Below are positions 9,756 through 18,672 of a stretch of 64,000 nucleotides of DNA, one piece after another (position 1 is the stretch's first letter; each line of letters starts with the position of its first letter). The position numbers were made by a program, and so were the translations under genes. The notes below the pieces were generated by a model. That model saw only the letters and a program-made list of their open reading frames with translations, searched no databases and was not told where the DNA came from. This DNA comes from Saprospiraceae bacterium (lineage in GTDB: Bacteria > Bacteroidota > Bacteroidia > Chitinophagales > Saprospiraceae). The stretch covers positions 1 through 64,000 of the forward strand of contig JAJCYH010000012.1 in NCBI GenBank assembly GCA_029262995.1, in the 5' to 3' direction.

Positions 9756-10673
9756 ATGAATCATCGATTTCTATGGGGAATTGATTTAGGTGGAACTAAA
9801 ATTGAAGCTGTTGTATTAGACAGTTCTACTAACTTTTCTATTATTCATAGACAACGTATCGAGACAGAAGCCCATCTGGGCTATGAAAAGGTTTTGGAGA
9901 ATATAAAATTGCTTATTTCCAGCATTGAACATCAATTGGGACATAGGGCAATTAGAATAGGCATTGGAACACCAGGTTCAATTAATCCATACACGGGTAA
10001 GTTGAGAAATTGCAATTCTGTGTACTTGAATGGGCACAAATTTCATGACGACCTTGAAAAGAAGCTAGGGGTTGAGTTTAGAATGACTAACGATGCAAAC
10101 TGTTTTGCACTTTCTGAATACAAACTGGGAGTGATTAATCAAAGTTACCCTGATGCTGGTGTTGTATTTGGTGTGATTATGGGCACTGGTGTTGGCGCGG
10201 GTCTTGTTGTGAATGGACAAATCATAAATGGAAAAAATGGTATTGGAGGAGAATGGGGACACAATTTTCTTGACCATTCAGGAGGACAATGCTATTGTGG
10301 TAAATCTGGTTGCGTAGAGACAATTATTTCAGGTCCATCTTTAGAAAGATACTATCAAGAGAACTCAGGTAATAAATTAAAACTAATAGATATCCTTGCT
10401 CATTATCGAGCAAAGGATGATTCTTTAGCACAAGAAACAATGGAGCGTCTCTTCTATTATTTTCCTATTGCTATTGCAAATGTCATTAATATCATTGACC
10501 CAGATGTCATTGTAATTGGTGGAGGGCTTGGGAATATTGAAGAATTGTATACTAATGGCCTTGAAAAGCTGTCTGATTATGTTTTTAGTGACTATGTCGA
10601 AACTGCTTTTGCTAAACCACTATACGGAGATAGTTCAGGTGTTTTAGGTGCTGCTATGTTATGGTCTTCCTAA
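9756..10673 (+). CDS. ROK family sugar kinase (glucokinase-like)
   Basis: 305 aa. The ATP phosphate loop WGIDLGGTKIEAVVLD is at the N-terminus, the catalytic aspartate lies in TNDANCFALSE, and the ROK signature is GVGAGLVVNGQIINGKNG, then IGGEWGHNFLD. The zinc-binding CYCGKSGCVET motif marks a true kinase rather than a repressor, and there is no N-terminal HTH. Glucose, fructose or N-acetyl-sugars are possible substrates. It overlaps no gene but starts 3 bp after the isomerase, and its stop is 1 bp from the stop of the convergent symporter. Confidence 0.88.
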   Translation: MNHRFLWGIDLGGTKIEAVVLDSSTNFSIIHRQRIETEAHLGYEKVLENIKLLISSIEHQLGHRAIRIGIGTPGSINPYTGKLRNCNSVYLNGHKFHDDLEKKLGVEFRMTNDANCFALSEYKLGVINQSYPDAGVVFGVIMGTGVGAGLVVNGQIINGKNGIGGEWGHNFLDHSGGQCYCGKSGCVETIISGPSLERYYQENSGNKLKLIDILAHYRAKDDSLAQETMERLFYYFPIAIANVINIIDPDVIVIGGGLGNIEELYTNGLEKLSDYVFSDYVETAFAKPLYGDSSGVLGAAMLWSS

Positions 10674-10674
10674 T

Positions 10675-12051
10675 TTAGTCTGATTTATTCAAATTAGAAA
10701 AGTACTTCTTACTCTCTTCAATAACTTTTGGCGCAAGCATAATAGTTGCCAGCATTGTAGGTATAGCCATAAGTGCAAAAAATCCATCTATTAGGTTTAG
10801 AATGATATCAATTGAGGCTGTGGCACCAAGTACAATACTTGCAACGTAAAAGTAATTGTAATACTTCGCTTTGTCATTGCCAAAAATGAATCCCATGCAT
10901 TTTGTGCCGTAGTAGGAATAACTAAGCAAGGATGAGATGCTGAAAATAAAGATACATATGAGGAGCAAATATGAACCAAAGCCTGGCATTGACTCTGAGA
11001 AAGCTGTAGCTGTCAGACTAACCCCATTAGCATCAGTAGATTGCCAAACATTGGTTACAAGAATCGTTAATGCAGTTAAGGTACAAACAATTATTGTATC
11101 TATAAAAGGCCCAAGCATGGCTACAAGTCCTTCACGAACTGCCTCAGAAGTTTTAGCTGCTCCATGAGCCATTGGTGCTGTTCCTATCCCCGCTTCATTT
11201 GAAAATGATCCTCTTCTGATGCCTAGCATTATCAAGCCACCTAATACACCACCAAACAATGGGTCCCCTTTGTAATTATCTGCTGCAAAGGCATCTGTAA
11301 AAATTAGTTTGATATAATAGGGTAGAGCTTCAAAGTTTAATATCAATATTATCATTACAGAAATGAAATATAGAACCACCATTGAAGGGACTAATCTTGC
11401 AGCTGTCTTACTTATTCTTTTTAAACCTCCTAGAATTACAATAGAGGTCAAAATGCATAATACAATTCCAGTTACTAAATTTGTTGAAATGCCTGTTTGT
11501 ATACCGTTAGGTGTTAATAAAATATCTCTTATGGCCTGCGTCAATTGGTTAACATTGAAAACAGGTAATGCGCCAATCAACCCGGCGATACTGAAAAATA
11601 TAGCAAGAGGTTTCCATTTTTGGCCTAAGCCTTCAACAATAAAATACATTGGTCCTCCCTGGATTTGCCCATCAGAATCTTTTCCTCTATACAATATTGA
11701 AAGTGTGCACGTAAAAAATTTGGTACACATACCAATAAAACCACTTACCCACATCCAGAAAATAGCCCCAGGACCTCCAATAGTAATAGCTACTGCAACA
11801 CCTGCTATATTGCCCATGCCAACAGTTGCTGACAAGGCCGTTGTGAGCGCTTCAAAATGGTTGATCTGACCTGGATCATTTGGGTCGTCATATTTGCCTC
11901 TTAACACATCTATGGCGTGAAGAAAATACCGGTATGGAAGAAATTTAGATAATATCAAAAAATAGAAACCACCTCCTATTAACAAAAGTACAAGCCATGG
12001 ACCCCAAGCTAGCCTTGCAAATTCAGAAATTATTGTTTCTATGGTTTCCAT
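10675..12051 (-). CDS. Sodium:alanine/glycine symporter (AGCS family)
   Basis: 458 aa from the ATG at 12051; the frame extends ten codons to a TTG. About ten hydrophobic segments span the protein. The conserved TALSATVGMGNIAGVA segment (about residues 62-77) and GRKGSFSNEAG-like GIRRGSFSNEAGIGTAPMAH segment contribute substrate and Na+ sites in this family. The expected function is Na+-driven uptake of small neutral amino acids. It lies 40 bp downstream of nadB on the same strand and may be cotranscribed. Confidence 0.92.
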   Translation of the reverse strand: METIETIISEFARLAWGPWLVLLLIGGGFYFLILSKFLPYRYFLHAIDVLRGKYDDPNDPGQINHFEALTTALSATVGMGNIAGVAVAITIGGPGAIFWMWVSGFIGMCTKFFTCTLSILYRGKDSDGQIQGGPMYFIVEGLGQKWKPLAIFFSIAGLIGALPVFNVNQLTQAIRDILLTPNGIQTGISTNLVTGIVLCILTSIVILGGLKRISKTAARLVPSMVVLYFISVMIILILNFEALPYYIKLIFTDAFAADNYKGDPLFGGVLGGLIMLGIRRGSFSNEAGIGTAPMAHGAAKTSEAVREGLVAMLGPFIDTIIVCTLTALTILVTNVWQSTDANGVSLTATAFSESMPGFGSYLLLICIFIFSISSLLSYSYYGTKCMGFIFGNDKAKYYNYFYVASIVLGATASIDIILNLIDGFFALMAIPTMLATIMLAPKVIEESKKYFSNLNKSD

Positions 12052-12091
12052 TTTAATTATTCTTCTGTTATTAAATCTCAATAATAAGAGA

Positions 12092-13690
12092 TTACATTAT
12101 TGTATTCTCCAAGTAGTCAAATTTGTCTGGAAAGTCAGTGTTGTAATGCAAGCCTCTGCTTTCTCTTCTCATCTTTGCACTATTAGAAATGAGATATGCA
12201 ACTGTAATTAAATTTCTTAGTTCACATAATTGAGGTGACAATGTTGTTGTATTGTAAAGGTCTTCAGTTTCTTGGTAAAGAATTGATAACCTATCGAGAG
12301 CACGCTTTAATCTTGTGTTGGTCCTTACAATCCCAACATAGTAACTCATTATTTCTTTCAACTCTTTCCATGATTGGGTGATGAGTACCATTTCAGGCGG
12401 TTGCCTTGTTCCTTCTGCGTCCCAATGTGGAATTTCATTGTGTATGCTTAATTTATCAATTATTTCTAAAATTGAAATACCTGTTCGATGCCCAAATACC
12501 AACCCTTCGAGCAATGAATTAGACGCAAGCCTGTTTGCTCCATGAAGTCCAGAGGCCGTACATTCTCCTGCAGCCCATAATCTTGAAATGGAACTTTGCC
12601 CCCATTGATTAACAGTGATGCCACCACATATGTAATGACATGCTGGAGCAACTGGAATCAAATCCTTCATAGGATTTATGCCAATTGAAATACATTTTTC
12701 ATAAATATTAGGAAAGTGATTGATAAAACCTTCTTTGTCTAATTTTGTACAATCTAAATAAACATGATCTTCACCTCTGATTTTCATCTCATTATCTATG
12801 GCTCGTGCTACTATGTCCCTGGGAGCTAGAGAAGCTCTTTTGTCATATTTTAACATAAAGTCTTCGCCATCCTTGGTTCTAAGAATTGCACCATAACCTC
12901 TTACGGCCTCTGAAATTAGAAATGAAGGATTTTCTCTTGTACTAGTATATAAGGAGGTTGGATGAAATTGAACAAATTCCATATTGGACAGTCTTCCTTT
13001 CGCTCTATACACCATTGCTATTCCGTCACCAGTTGCAATTATTGGGTTTGTCGAATTTGCATAAACTTGACCAGCGCCACCACTACACATAACCGTAGCT
13101 TTAGAAAGTATAGTTTCAATTCCATTATTCTCAAGATTCAAAACATAAACACCATAACACTCAATATCGGTATGTAATCTGGTTTTGATTCGTCCCAGAT
13201 GATGCTGAGTGAGAATATTAATGGCAAAATAATTTTCGTGTATCCTAATATTGTCAAAACTATCAGCCTTTAAGATCAGAGTTCTTTGGATTTCCCTACC
13301 TGTAATATCTTTAAAATGAAGTATCCTGTTTGCTGAATGACCTCCTTCTTTTCCAAGATTATAATCTCCACTTTTTTCCTTATCAAACCTAGCTCCCCAA
13401 TCAATCAAATCTCGAACCCTTTGGTGTCCTTCTTCAACAACAATTTTAACGATTTCAGGATCACAAAGACCATCACCGGCAATTAGTGTATCCTCAATAT
13501 GTTTTTTAAAATCGTCAATTGAAAAATCCCAAACAGTAGCAACACCCCCCTGAGCCCAACTAGTATTACTAATTTCCCTTTCTGTTTTGGTAAGCACCAT
13601 TATCGAAAGGTCCGGGCGCTGTTCAGCAACCTGTATTGCCACAGATAATCCAGCTACTCCAGAACCGATAATTAAGACATCTGTTTCCAA
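12092..13690 (-). CDS. nadB: L-aspartate oxidase
   Basis: 532 aa. It oxidises L-aspartate to iminoaspartate, the first step of de novo NAD synthesis. The FAD-binding dinucleotide fold opens the protein (ETDVLIIGSGVAGLSVAIQV), SNTSWAQGGVATVW and AHYICGG-like ACHYICGGITVNQWGQ are active-site segments of the family, and LWAAGECTASGLHGANRLAS closes the FAD domain. The C-terminal helical domain begins near residue 420. The start is a forced TTG, placed exactly where family members begin; an in-frame stop lies eleven codons upstream and no ATG intervenes. nadA and nadC are not nearby. Confidence 0.95.
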   Translation of the reverse strand: METDVLIIGSGVAGLSVAIQVAEQRPDLSIMVLTKTEREISNTSWAQGGVATVWDFSIDDFKKHIEDTLIAGDGLCDPEIVKIVVEEGHQRVRDLIDWGARFDKEKSGDYNLGKEGGHSANRILHFKDITGREIQRTLILKADSFDNIRIHENYFAINILTQHHLGRIKTRLHTDIECYGVYVLNLENNGIETILSKATVMCSGGAGQVYANSTNPIIATGDGIAMVYRAKGRLSNMEFVQFHPTSLYTSTRENPSFLISEAVRGYGAILRTKDGEDFMLKYDKRASLAPRDIVARAIDNEMKIRGEDHVYLDCTKLDKEGFINHFPNIYEKCISIGINPMKDLIPVAPACHYICGGITVNQWGQSSISRLWAAGECTASGLHGANRLASNSLLEGLVFGHRTGISILEIIDKLSIHNEIPHWDAEGTRQPPEMVLITQSWKELKEIMSYYVGIVRTNTRLKRALDRLSILYQETEDLYNTTTLSPQLCELRNLITVAYLISNSAKMRRESRGLHYNTDFPDKFDYLENTIM

Positions 13691-13779
13691 AGGATATTTA
13701 TTTTTATCTAAGGTAAATTTTTAATATTAATCATCTTAAAGAATAGTTATTTACATTCGCAATAAGAATATAGAATGAT

Positions 13780-14907
13780 TTGCTAAAAGTCGCAGTAAAT
13801 ACGAGATTGTTACTACCTGATAGAATGGAAGGAATAGCCCGTTTTATTCATGAAACAACCAGCCGAATGGTCATGAATAATCCTGAAGTTGAATTCCATT
13901 TTTTATTTGATAGAAAATTTGACGATCAATTTGTATACGGAGATAATGTCGTTCCTCATGTATTGAGACCCCCTTCTCGGCATCCTGTATTATGGTATTT
14001 GTGGTTTGAACATTCAGTATACAATTTTCTTAGTAAAAATGAAATTGATGTTTTCTATTCTGGAGACATGTATTTGAGTCTTCGCTCAAAAACGCCTACA
14101 GTTTATGTTAGTCATGATCTTAATTATATACATTACCCCAAAGGACTAAAGATTTCACATCTCCAGTTTTTAAAATATTATTTCCCTAAATACCATAAAA
14201 GAGCAGATAAAATTATAAGTGTCTCAAATTTCACTAAGAAGGATATCATCAAGCAATATGATATTCCAGGAGATAAAATTACTGTAGCCTATAATGATGT
14301 ACCTGAAGGCTTTAAACGATTTAGTAATAAGGAAATTCAGGAAACAAGAAAAAGGATTTCCTCAGGAGCGGCATATTTTATTTATATAGGTTCTTTGCAT
14401 CCCAGAAAAAATTTGGAATCCTTGTTGAAGGCATTCGATAAGTTTAAGGCTAAGGAGGGCGGGGAGATAAAATTATTGATTTACGGACGTATCGCTTTTA
14501 AAGCCTCATCTATTTTTGAAGTTTATAGCAGGATGAATTTCAAAAATCATGTAGTCTTTATTGATAATGAAGTATACAGCGTACAGCAAATATTACCTGC
14601 AGCACATGCCCTTTGCTATCCATCCTTATTTGAAGGTTTTGGGATCCCAATTTTAGAAGCCTATAAATCAGGAGTGCCAGTGTTGACTTCAAATACTTCT
14701 TCTATGCCTGAAGTAGCTGGGCAAGGAGCATTGCTTGTAAATCCTAATAGCGTTGAAGATATCGCAAATGGTATGATGGCATTGATGTCAGATGATTTGT
14801 GTAAGCAGTTAATCTCTAGATCAGAAATTGAGTTAAGTCGATTTTCTTGGGATGACAGTGCCCAAAAGATTTTTAATCAAATTAAAAAGCTAAAACCTAA
14901 GCCCTAA
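13780..14907 (+). CDS. Glycosyltransferase family 4 (GT-B fold)
   Basis: 375 aa. The N-terminal half has the GT-B lead VAVNTRLLLPDRMEGIARFI. The donor-binding half shows FIYIGSLHPRKNLESLLKAF and the nucleotide-sugar motif HALCYPSLFEGFGIPILEA with the EGFGIPILE signature, followed by PVLTSNTSSMPEVAGQGAL. It is likely to add a sugar in envelope polysaccharide synthesis. The start is a TTG: the ATG at 13775 is out of frame and reads into a stop after three codons, and an in-frame TAG lies three codons upstream of the TTG. It diverges from nadB, which also starts with TTG. Confidence 0.88.
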   Translation: MLKVAVNTRLLLPDRMEGIARFIHETTSRMVMNNPEVEFHFLFDRKFDDQFVYGDNVVPHVLRPPSRHPVLWYLWFEHSVYNFLSKNEIDVFYSGDMYLSLRSKTPTVYVSHDLNYIHYPKGLKISHLQFLKYYFPKYHKRADKIISVSNFTKKDIIKQYDIPGDKITVAYNDVPEGFKRFSNKEIQETRKRISSGAAYFIYIGSLHPRKNLESLLKAFDKFKAKEGGEIKLLIYGRIAFKASSIFEVYSRMNFKNHVVFIDNEVYSVQQILPAAHALCYPSLFEGFGIPILEAYKSGVPVLTSNTSSMPEVAGQGALLVNPNSVEDIANGMMALMSDDLCKQLISRSEIELSRFSWDDSAQKIFNQIKKLKPKP

Positions 14908-14912
14908 GGTTG

Positions 14913-16094
14913 TTAAAGATCTGGTATCGTATAGTCAGGCTTATCCTTCTTTGACAAAGCAAACATTCCTATTAGCCCTACGATAACTAAAACGGCAGAT
15001 ATTGTTTGTGACATAGACCATTGAAGACCAAACAAATCATATCTTGGATTGACTCTTATAGTCTCTACAAAATATCTTGCAATTCCACTTAAAACTAAGT
15101 ACAGAAAAAACAATCTGCCTGGGGTCTTAATTTTTGTTCTTAATTTCCAAATGACAAAAAACAAAAAGAAACTTGCAACAACTTCATATATGGGTGTTGG
15201 AAAGACAGGAGGATTTAAATGAGTACAGAAATTGCCTACGCAATCGGCTATTTTTTCACCTCTCTGATAAAAATCTGCTACGTTTCTAGGATAGTCATAG
15301 GCCCATGCCCAATCAGGAAAAATAAACCAATCTGGTTTTGGTGCAGTATTTTCTATTCCCCAATCGCCGTCGCCAGAAAATTGACAACCCATTCTTCCAA
15401 CGCCATAACCAAACAGTAGCGCAGGAGCAGCTACATCCGCCATATGTGCAACACTAAATCCAGACTTTTTCGCATATAAGGCAACACATATTCCAGCGAG
15501 TATCAAGCCTCCATAAATGGTTAATCCACTGCCAGAAAACAACTGGCCCAAAGGGTCCTGTAAAAAACTGTCAAGGTTTTCTAGTATAGATAAAATTCGA
15601 GAACCCAATATTCCTGTTATGGCTGCAATAATAATGATGTTGCCAGCTTTCTCATAAGGTCTCTCATACAATACAGTCCCTTTAGGGAGAGGTGGTTTGT
15701 TTTTAACCGAAAAATAAAAGTAAAAGCCGAAAATGACTGCTAACATTGTTCCTGTAAAACCGTTTCCCTCACTTGAAAAAACATGACTCGCGGGATCGGA
15801 TTTAAAGGTTTCAAAATTTTCATAGATGTAAGGCAACTTAAATCCAAACACAAATCCAATAATACCGTTTATGATGGCTTCTTTGAGGGCTGACCCTGAT
15901 TCATCAATATTTTCAATTTTCTTTTTTTTAAAAATGCCTTCTGCCTCTTTACGGATCAATTCTTTTTTAAGAATATGATAGGCACTTACAAATACCAAGG
16001 CTAGAAAAATGCCAAATGTTTTGAAAATAGATGTCCAGTTGTCAACTGAAGTTCCAAATAGATCGTGAAAAAAGTATGATAAGTCAGGATACAT
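14913..16094 (-). CDS. lgt: Prolipoprotein diacylglyceryl transferase, long form
   Basis: 393 aa against about 290 in E. coli, with an N-terminal extension of roughly 80-100 residues carrying extra membrane and charged segments. Lgt transfers diacylglycerol from phosphatidylglycerol to the lipobox cysteine of prolipoproteins. The signature GRMGCQFSGDGDWG is present (about residues 225-238), as are GLTIYGGLILA and the C-terminal GIARYFVETIRVN segment. Lipoproteins in the same window (GldJ, the 30 and 36 kb proteins) would be substrates. It is convergent with the GT4 gene (5 bp between stops). Confidence 0.93.
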   Translation of the reverse strand: MYPDLSYFFHDLFGTSVDNWTSIFKTFGIFLALVFVSAYHILKKELIRKEAEGIFKKKKIENIDESGSALKEAIINGIIGFVFGFKLPYIYENFETFKSDPASHVFSSEGNGFTGTMLAVIFGFYFYFSVKNKPPLPKGTVLYERPYEKAGNIIIIAAITGILGSRILSILENLDSFLQDPLGQLFSGSGLTIYGGLILAGICVALYAKKSGFSVAHMADVAAPALLFGYGVGRMGCQFSGDGDWGIENTAPKPDWFIFPDWAWAYDYPRNVADFYQRGEKIADCVGNFCTHLNPPVFPTPIYEVVASFFLFFVIWKLRTKIKTPGRLFFLYLVLSGIARYFVETIRVNPRYDLFGLQWSMSQTISAVLVIVGLIGMFALSKKDKPDYTIPDL

Positions 16095-16140
16095 TTTATG
16101 GGGTTAAGTCAACAAAGGTAATATTCCCAACAAAATTACA

Positions 16141-17322
16141 TCAATCATCCACAGAAGAAGTCAAAGTGAGACTAACTTCTTTGATTTCACCGTTTCTTAA
16201 ATATCCAACTTTTACTCGATCATTAGGTTTGTATTTTTCAACGACTTCCATTAAATCAGTACTTGTTTTAATTTCAAAATCATCAATATACTTAATGATA
16301 TCACCAAAGGTAAAATTGCCACTTCTGGTTTTTGCGATGCCTTTTAGTCCTGCTTTTTTGGCTGGTCCATTTGGGTATACATTTTTAATCATAGCTCCTG
16401 ATTCTCTATAGTACCTGTCATCAACCAATGAAATACCCAATAGGGGTCTCTTGACATGACCATAATTAATTAAATCAGGAACAACATTTTTTACTTCATC
16501 AACAGGAATTGAAAAGCCTATTCCTGAATAAGCCCCTGATGGTGAATATATTGCAGTATTCACACCAATTAATTCTCCTGAGGAATTCAAAAGTGGCCCA
16601 CCAGAATTGCCAGGATTTATTGCAGCATCTGTTTGTATTACATCATAGATCTTTCGGTTATTTAGTGCGGTTATTTCCCTTCCAAGGGCACTGATCACAC
16701 CCGTTGTTAATGTTTGGTCAAACCCAAATGGATTACCAATAGCATAAACGGATTGACCCACTTTTAGGTTTTTTGATATTCCGACAGGAAGGCTTTTAAG
16801 TTTTTCCGCTGGAGAGATAATTTTCAATACAGCAAGATCTTTGCTTGGCTCTGCTCCAATTAAAGTCGCTTGGTAACTTGTTTGGTCAGAAAGACTTACA
16901 GTATAACGTTCTCCAGATTCAATCACATGATAGTTTGTAACAATGTGGCCTTGATCATCCCACATAAATCCAGTACCAGAGCCTTTTGGGATTTCCATAA
17001 CATCAAAGGTCCAATATGATTGCTCCAGTCTTGAGGTTGTGATAAATACAACACTTGGTGCTGCATGTTCAAATAGATCGATAACTTTTAACTCATCTGG
17101 GTTTAATCTAGAATCAACGACTTCGTCCTCTTCGTTAATTTGTTTTCCAATTGATCCATCAGAAAATTCATTTTTCACAGCATGATCATTTGCTTTAGAT
17201 ACGTGGTGCACTTTTGGACCATCTTTCTTTAGCAATTTAAATAGTGTATCTGAAAAACCAGTGCCTAGAACGAAACCTGATACAATCAATATTAAGCCTA
17301 GAATAGATTTTGAAATTTTCAT
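16141..17322 (-). CDS. HtrA/DegS-like periplasmic serine protease
   Basis: 393 aa. An N-terminal hydrophobic segment (about residues 6-24) acts as signal peptide or anchor. The chymotrypsin-like triad is visible as NYHVIES (His), KDLAVLKI (Asp) and NPGNSGGPLLN (Ser). One PDZ domain follows (about 290-390: GISLVDDRYYRESGAMIKNV through EKYKPNDRVKVGYLRNGE). A single PDZ resembles DegS more than DegP, but with no RseA homologue in view a general role in envelope protein quality control is the safer call. Confidence 0.9.
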   Translation of the reverse strand: MKISKSILGLILIVSGFVLGTGFSDTLFKLLKKDGPKVHHVSKANDHAVKNEFSDGSIGKQINEEDEVVDSRLNPDELKVIDLFEHAAPSVVFITTSRLEQSYWTFDVMEIPKGSGTGFMWDDQGHIVTNYHVIESGERYTVSLSDQTSYQATLIGAEPSKDLAVLKIISPAEKLKSLPVGISKNLKVGQSVYAIGNPFGFDQTLTTGVISALGREITALNNRKIYDVIQTDAAINPGNSGGPLLNSSGELIGVNTAIYSPSGAYSGIGFSIPVDEVKNVVPDLINYGHVKRPLLGISLVDDRYYRESGAMIKNVYPNGPAKKAGLKGIAKTRSGNFTFGDIIKYIDDFEIKTSTDLMEVVEKYKPNDRVKVGYLRNGEIKEVSLTLTSSVDD

Positions 17323-17336
17323 CTCTTATTTTTTTA

Positions 17337-17366
17337 CAAAAGTAATTAGCAAATTTATCAATTCAA
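17337..17366 (-). promoter_or_regulatory. Promoter of the HtrA-like gene
   Basis: On the minus strand, TTG (17366-17364) is followed after 19 nt by TACTTTTG (17344-17337), 15 bp before the start codon. Both elements and spacing fit the Bacteroidota primary sigma factor consensus. Confidence 0.55.
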
Positions 17367-17448
17367 CGAAATAATTGACGATAACTTATTAATAATAGAC
17401 ATAAAACATATAATAAAAATAAATATGTAACAATGCTATTTTTTTGTC

Positions 17449-17480
17449 TTTGTTAATTGGTGGTTCTCATCTTATCTTTG
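17449..17480 (+). promoter_or_regulatory. Promoter of the structured RNA locus
   Basis: TTTG at 17449-17452, a 20-nt spacer, then TATCTTTG at 17473-17480: the best full match to the TTTG-N19-21-TAnnTTTG consensus in the window. It points into a 200-nt non-coding interval. Confidence 0.75.
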
Positions 17481-17709
17481 AATTGTAATCGAAACAAGGA
17501 CACTGGTGCTAATAAAGTTTAGCATAATTTTAATAAGAGCAAATCACGTTTTCCTTAGGATTTGTTAAAAGAGATTGAGTTTTGTTATATAATTTTTTTT
17601 GAGTTGGTTTTCTAAAAAAATTTTAAACAGTGTCTTTAGTTCGAGCTAAGGATATGTTCATGGGATTATAATTTGCAGATGGTCGCTGGGGAGCGACCAT
17701 TTTTTTTTG
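17481..17709 (+). ncRNA. Candidate structured small RNA, 6S-like
   Basis: About 200-225 nt between a perfect promoter and a strong terminator, with no credible ORF. Two long-range helices are visible: 17481-17490 with 17664-17673 (10 bp, one G-U) and 17496-17505 with 17628-17637 (10 bp, one G-U). They enclose a local hairpin (17508-17512 with 17519-17523), and a 26-nt 3' bulge (17638-17663) faces a 5-nt 5' bulge. A rod with a large internal bubble is the general architecture of 6S RNA, which binds the RNA polymerase holoenzyme; a Bacteroidota 6S family is known. The identification rests on architecture only; it could be a different small RNA. Confidence 0.55.
17679..17709 (+). terminator. Terminator of the structured RNA
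   Basis: Stem ATGGTCGCT (17679-17687) with AGCGACCAT (17692-17700), GGGG loop, followed by a run of nine Ts. It ends the RNA about 95 bp before the next gene. Confidence 0.9.
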
Positions 17710-17803
17710 CCCCTACCCAAACGGCTTTTCAAGTATTTCAGATATCATTACATTTTTCACGATCTATTTTTTTTATATTGTTATTCATTAAATTGGGTAA
17801 CCT

Positions 17804-18655
17804 ATGAAAAGGAGGGATTTTGTTCAATTAGGAATAGCTACGCCCTTTCTTTCTATTCCAAGTTGGTCCAAAGATTCAGGATTAACCAATCACTCAAAAA
17901 ACATAAAGCATTCAATTTGCCAATGGTGTTACAATGATACCCCTTTGGAATTGTTATGCGAAAAAGCAAAGGATCTTGGTATTCAGTCCATAGAGCTATT
18001 GCATGCCAATCAATGGGGAATTGTCCAAAATAAGGGCCTAGAATGTGCAGTTGGGTATGCCAATGATTGGGGACTTACAAAAGGATTTAATGATCCAAAT
18101 AATCATAAGGAATTATTGAAACAATACGTGCTAGCAATAGAGAAGGCTTTTGAAATGGGTATTCCTCAGATTATCTGCTTTTCTGGCAACCGAAATGGAA
18201 TATCTGATGAAGTAGGTTTGGAGAATTGTGCTAAAGGTTTGGATGCTATTGTGGCATTAGGCGAAAAGTATAATGTGATAATTACAATGGAACTGTTAAA
18301 TAGTAAGATTGATCACCCCGACTATCAATGCGATAGTACAAAATGGGGTATAGCTTTGTCGGAAAAGTTGGGATCTACTCACTTCAAATTACTTTATGAC
18401 ATATATCATATGCAAATTATGGAAGGAGACGTCATTCGTACCATAAGTAATAACAAGCATTATATTTCACATTTTCATACCGGTGGTGTTCCAGGAAGAA
18501 ATGAAATAGACGAAACTCAAGAATTAAATTATGCGGCAATTATATCTGCTATTCAATCCTACGGATTTAGTGGCTATGTCGCTCAAGAATTTATCCCGAC
18601 ATGGGAAAACCCTTTTGATGCATTATCAAAGGCAATAAAAATTTGTTCAGTTTAA
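17804..18655 (+). CDS. Secreted TIM-barrel sugar isomerase/epimerase-like protein (hydroxypyruvate isomerase type)
   Basis: 283 aa. The N-terminus MKRRDFVQLGIATPFLS has a twin-arginine pattern (RRDF) and a short hydrophobic stretch, suggesting Tat export. The rest is an AP endonuclease-2/xylose isomerase-like barrel: SICQWCYNDTPLELLCEKAK at the start, GIQSIELL, VIITMELLNSK (metal glutamate), KLLYDIYHMQIMEG, ISHFHTGGVPGR and GYVAQEFIPTW, all matching the hydroxypyruvate isomerase group. The true substrate is uncertain. It opens a four-gene operon with a GMC oxidoreductase and a gluconate dehydrogenase-type small subunit, hinting at oxidation and isomerisation of a sugar acid or cyclitol. Confidence 0.83.
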   Translation: MKRRDFVQLGIATPFLSIPSWSKDSGLTNHSKNIKHSICQWCYNDTPLELLCEKAKDLGIQSIELLHANQWGIVQNKGLECAVGYANDWGLTKGFNDPNNHKELLKQYVLAIEKAFEMGIPQIICFSGNRNGISDEVGLENCAKGLDAIVALGEKYNVIITMELLNSKIDHPDYQCDSTKWGIALSEKLGSTHFKLLYDIYHMQIMEGDVIRTISNNKHYISHFHTGGVPGRNEIDETQELNYAAIISAIQSYGFSGYVAQEFIPTWENPFDALSKAIKICSV

Positions 18656-18672
18656 CTCTAATTTTTACAAAA

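Noticed and set aside
10937-11869. Long plus-strand open frames opposite the AGCS symporter
   Set aside because: Shadows of a hydrophobic gene in the opposite strand; no conserved motif.
17481-17709. tmRNA or riboswitch
   Set aside because: No tRNA-like ends or tag frame, and the terminator ends transcription well before the next gene with no alternative antiterminator seen.
17707-17937. Plus-strand ORF between the RNA terminator and the TIM-barrel gene
   Set aside because: It overlaps the TIM-barrel gene in another frame and has no recognisable feature.
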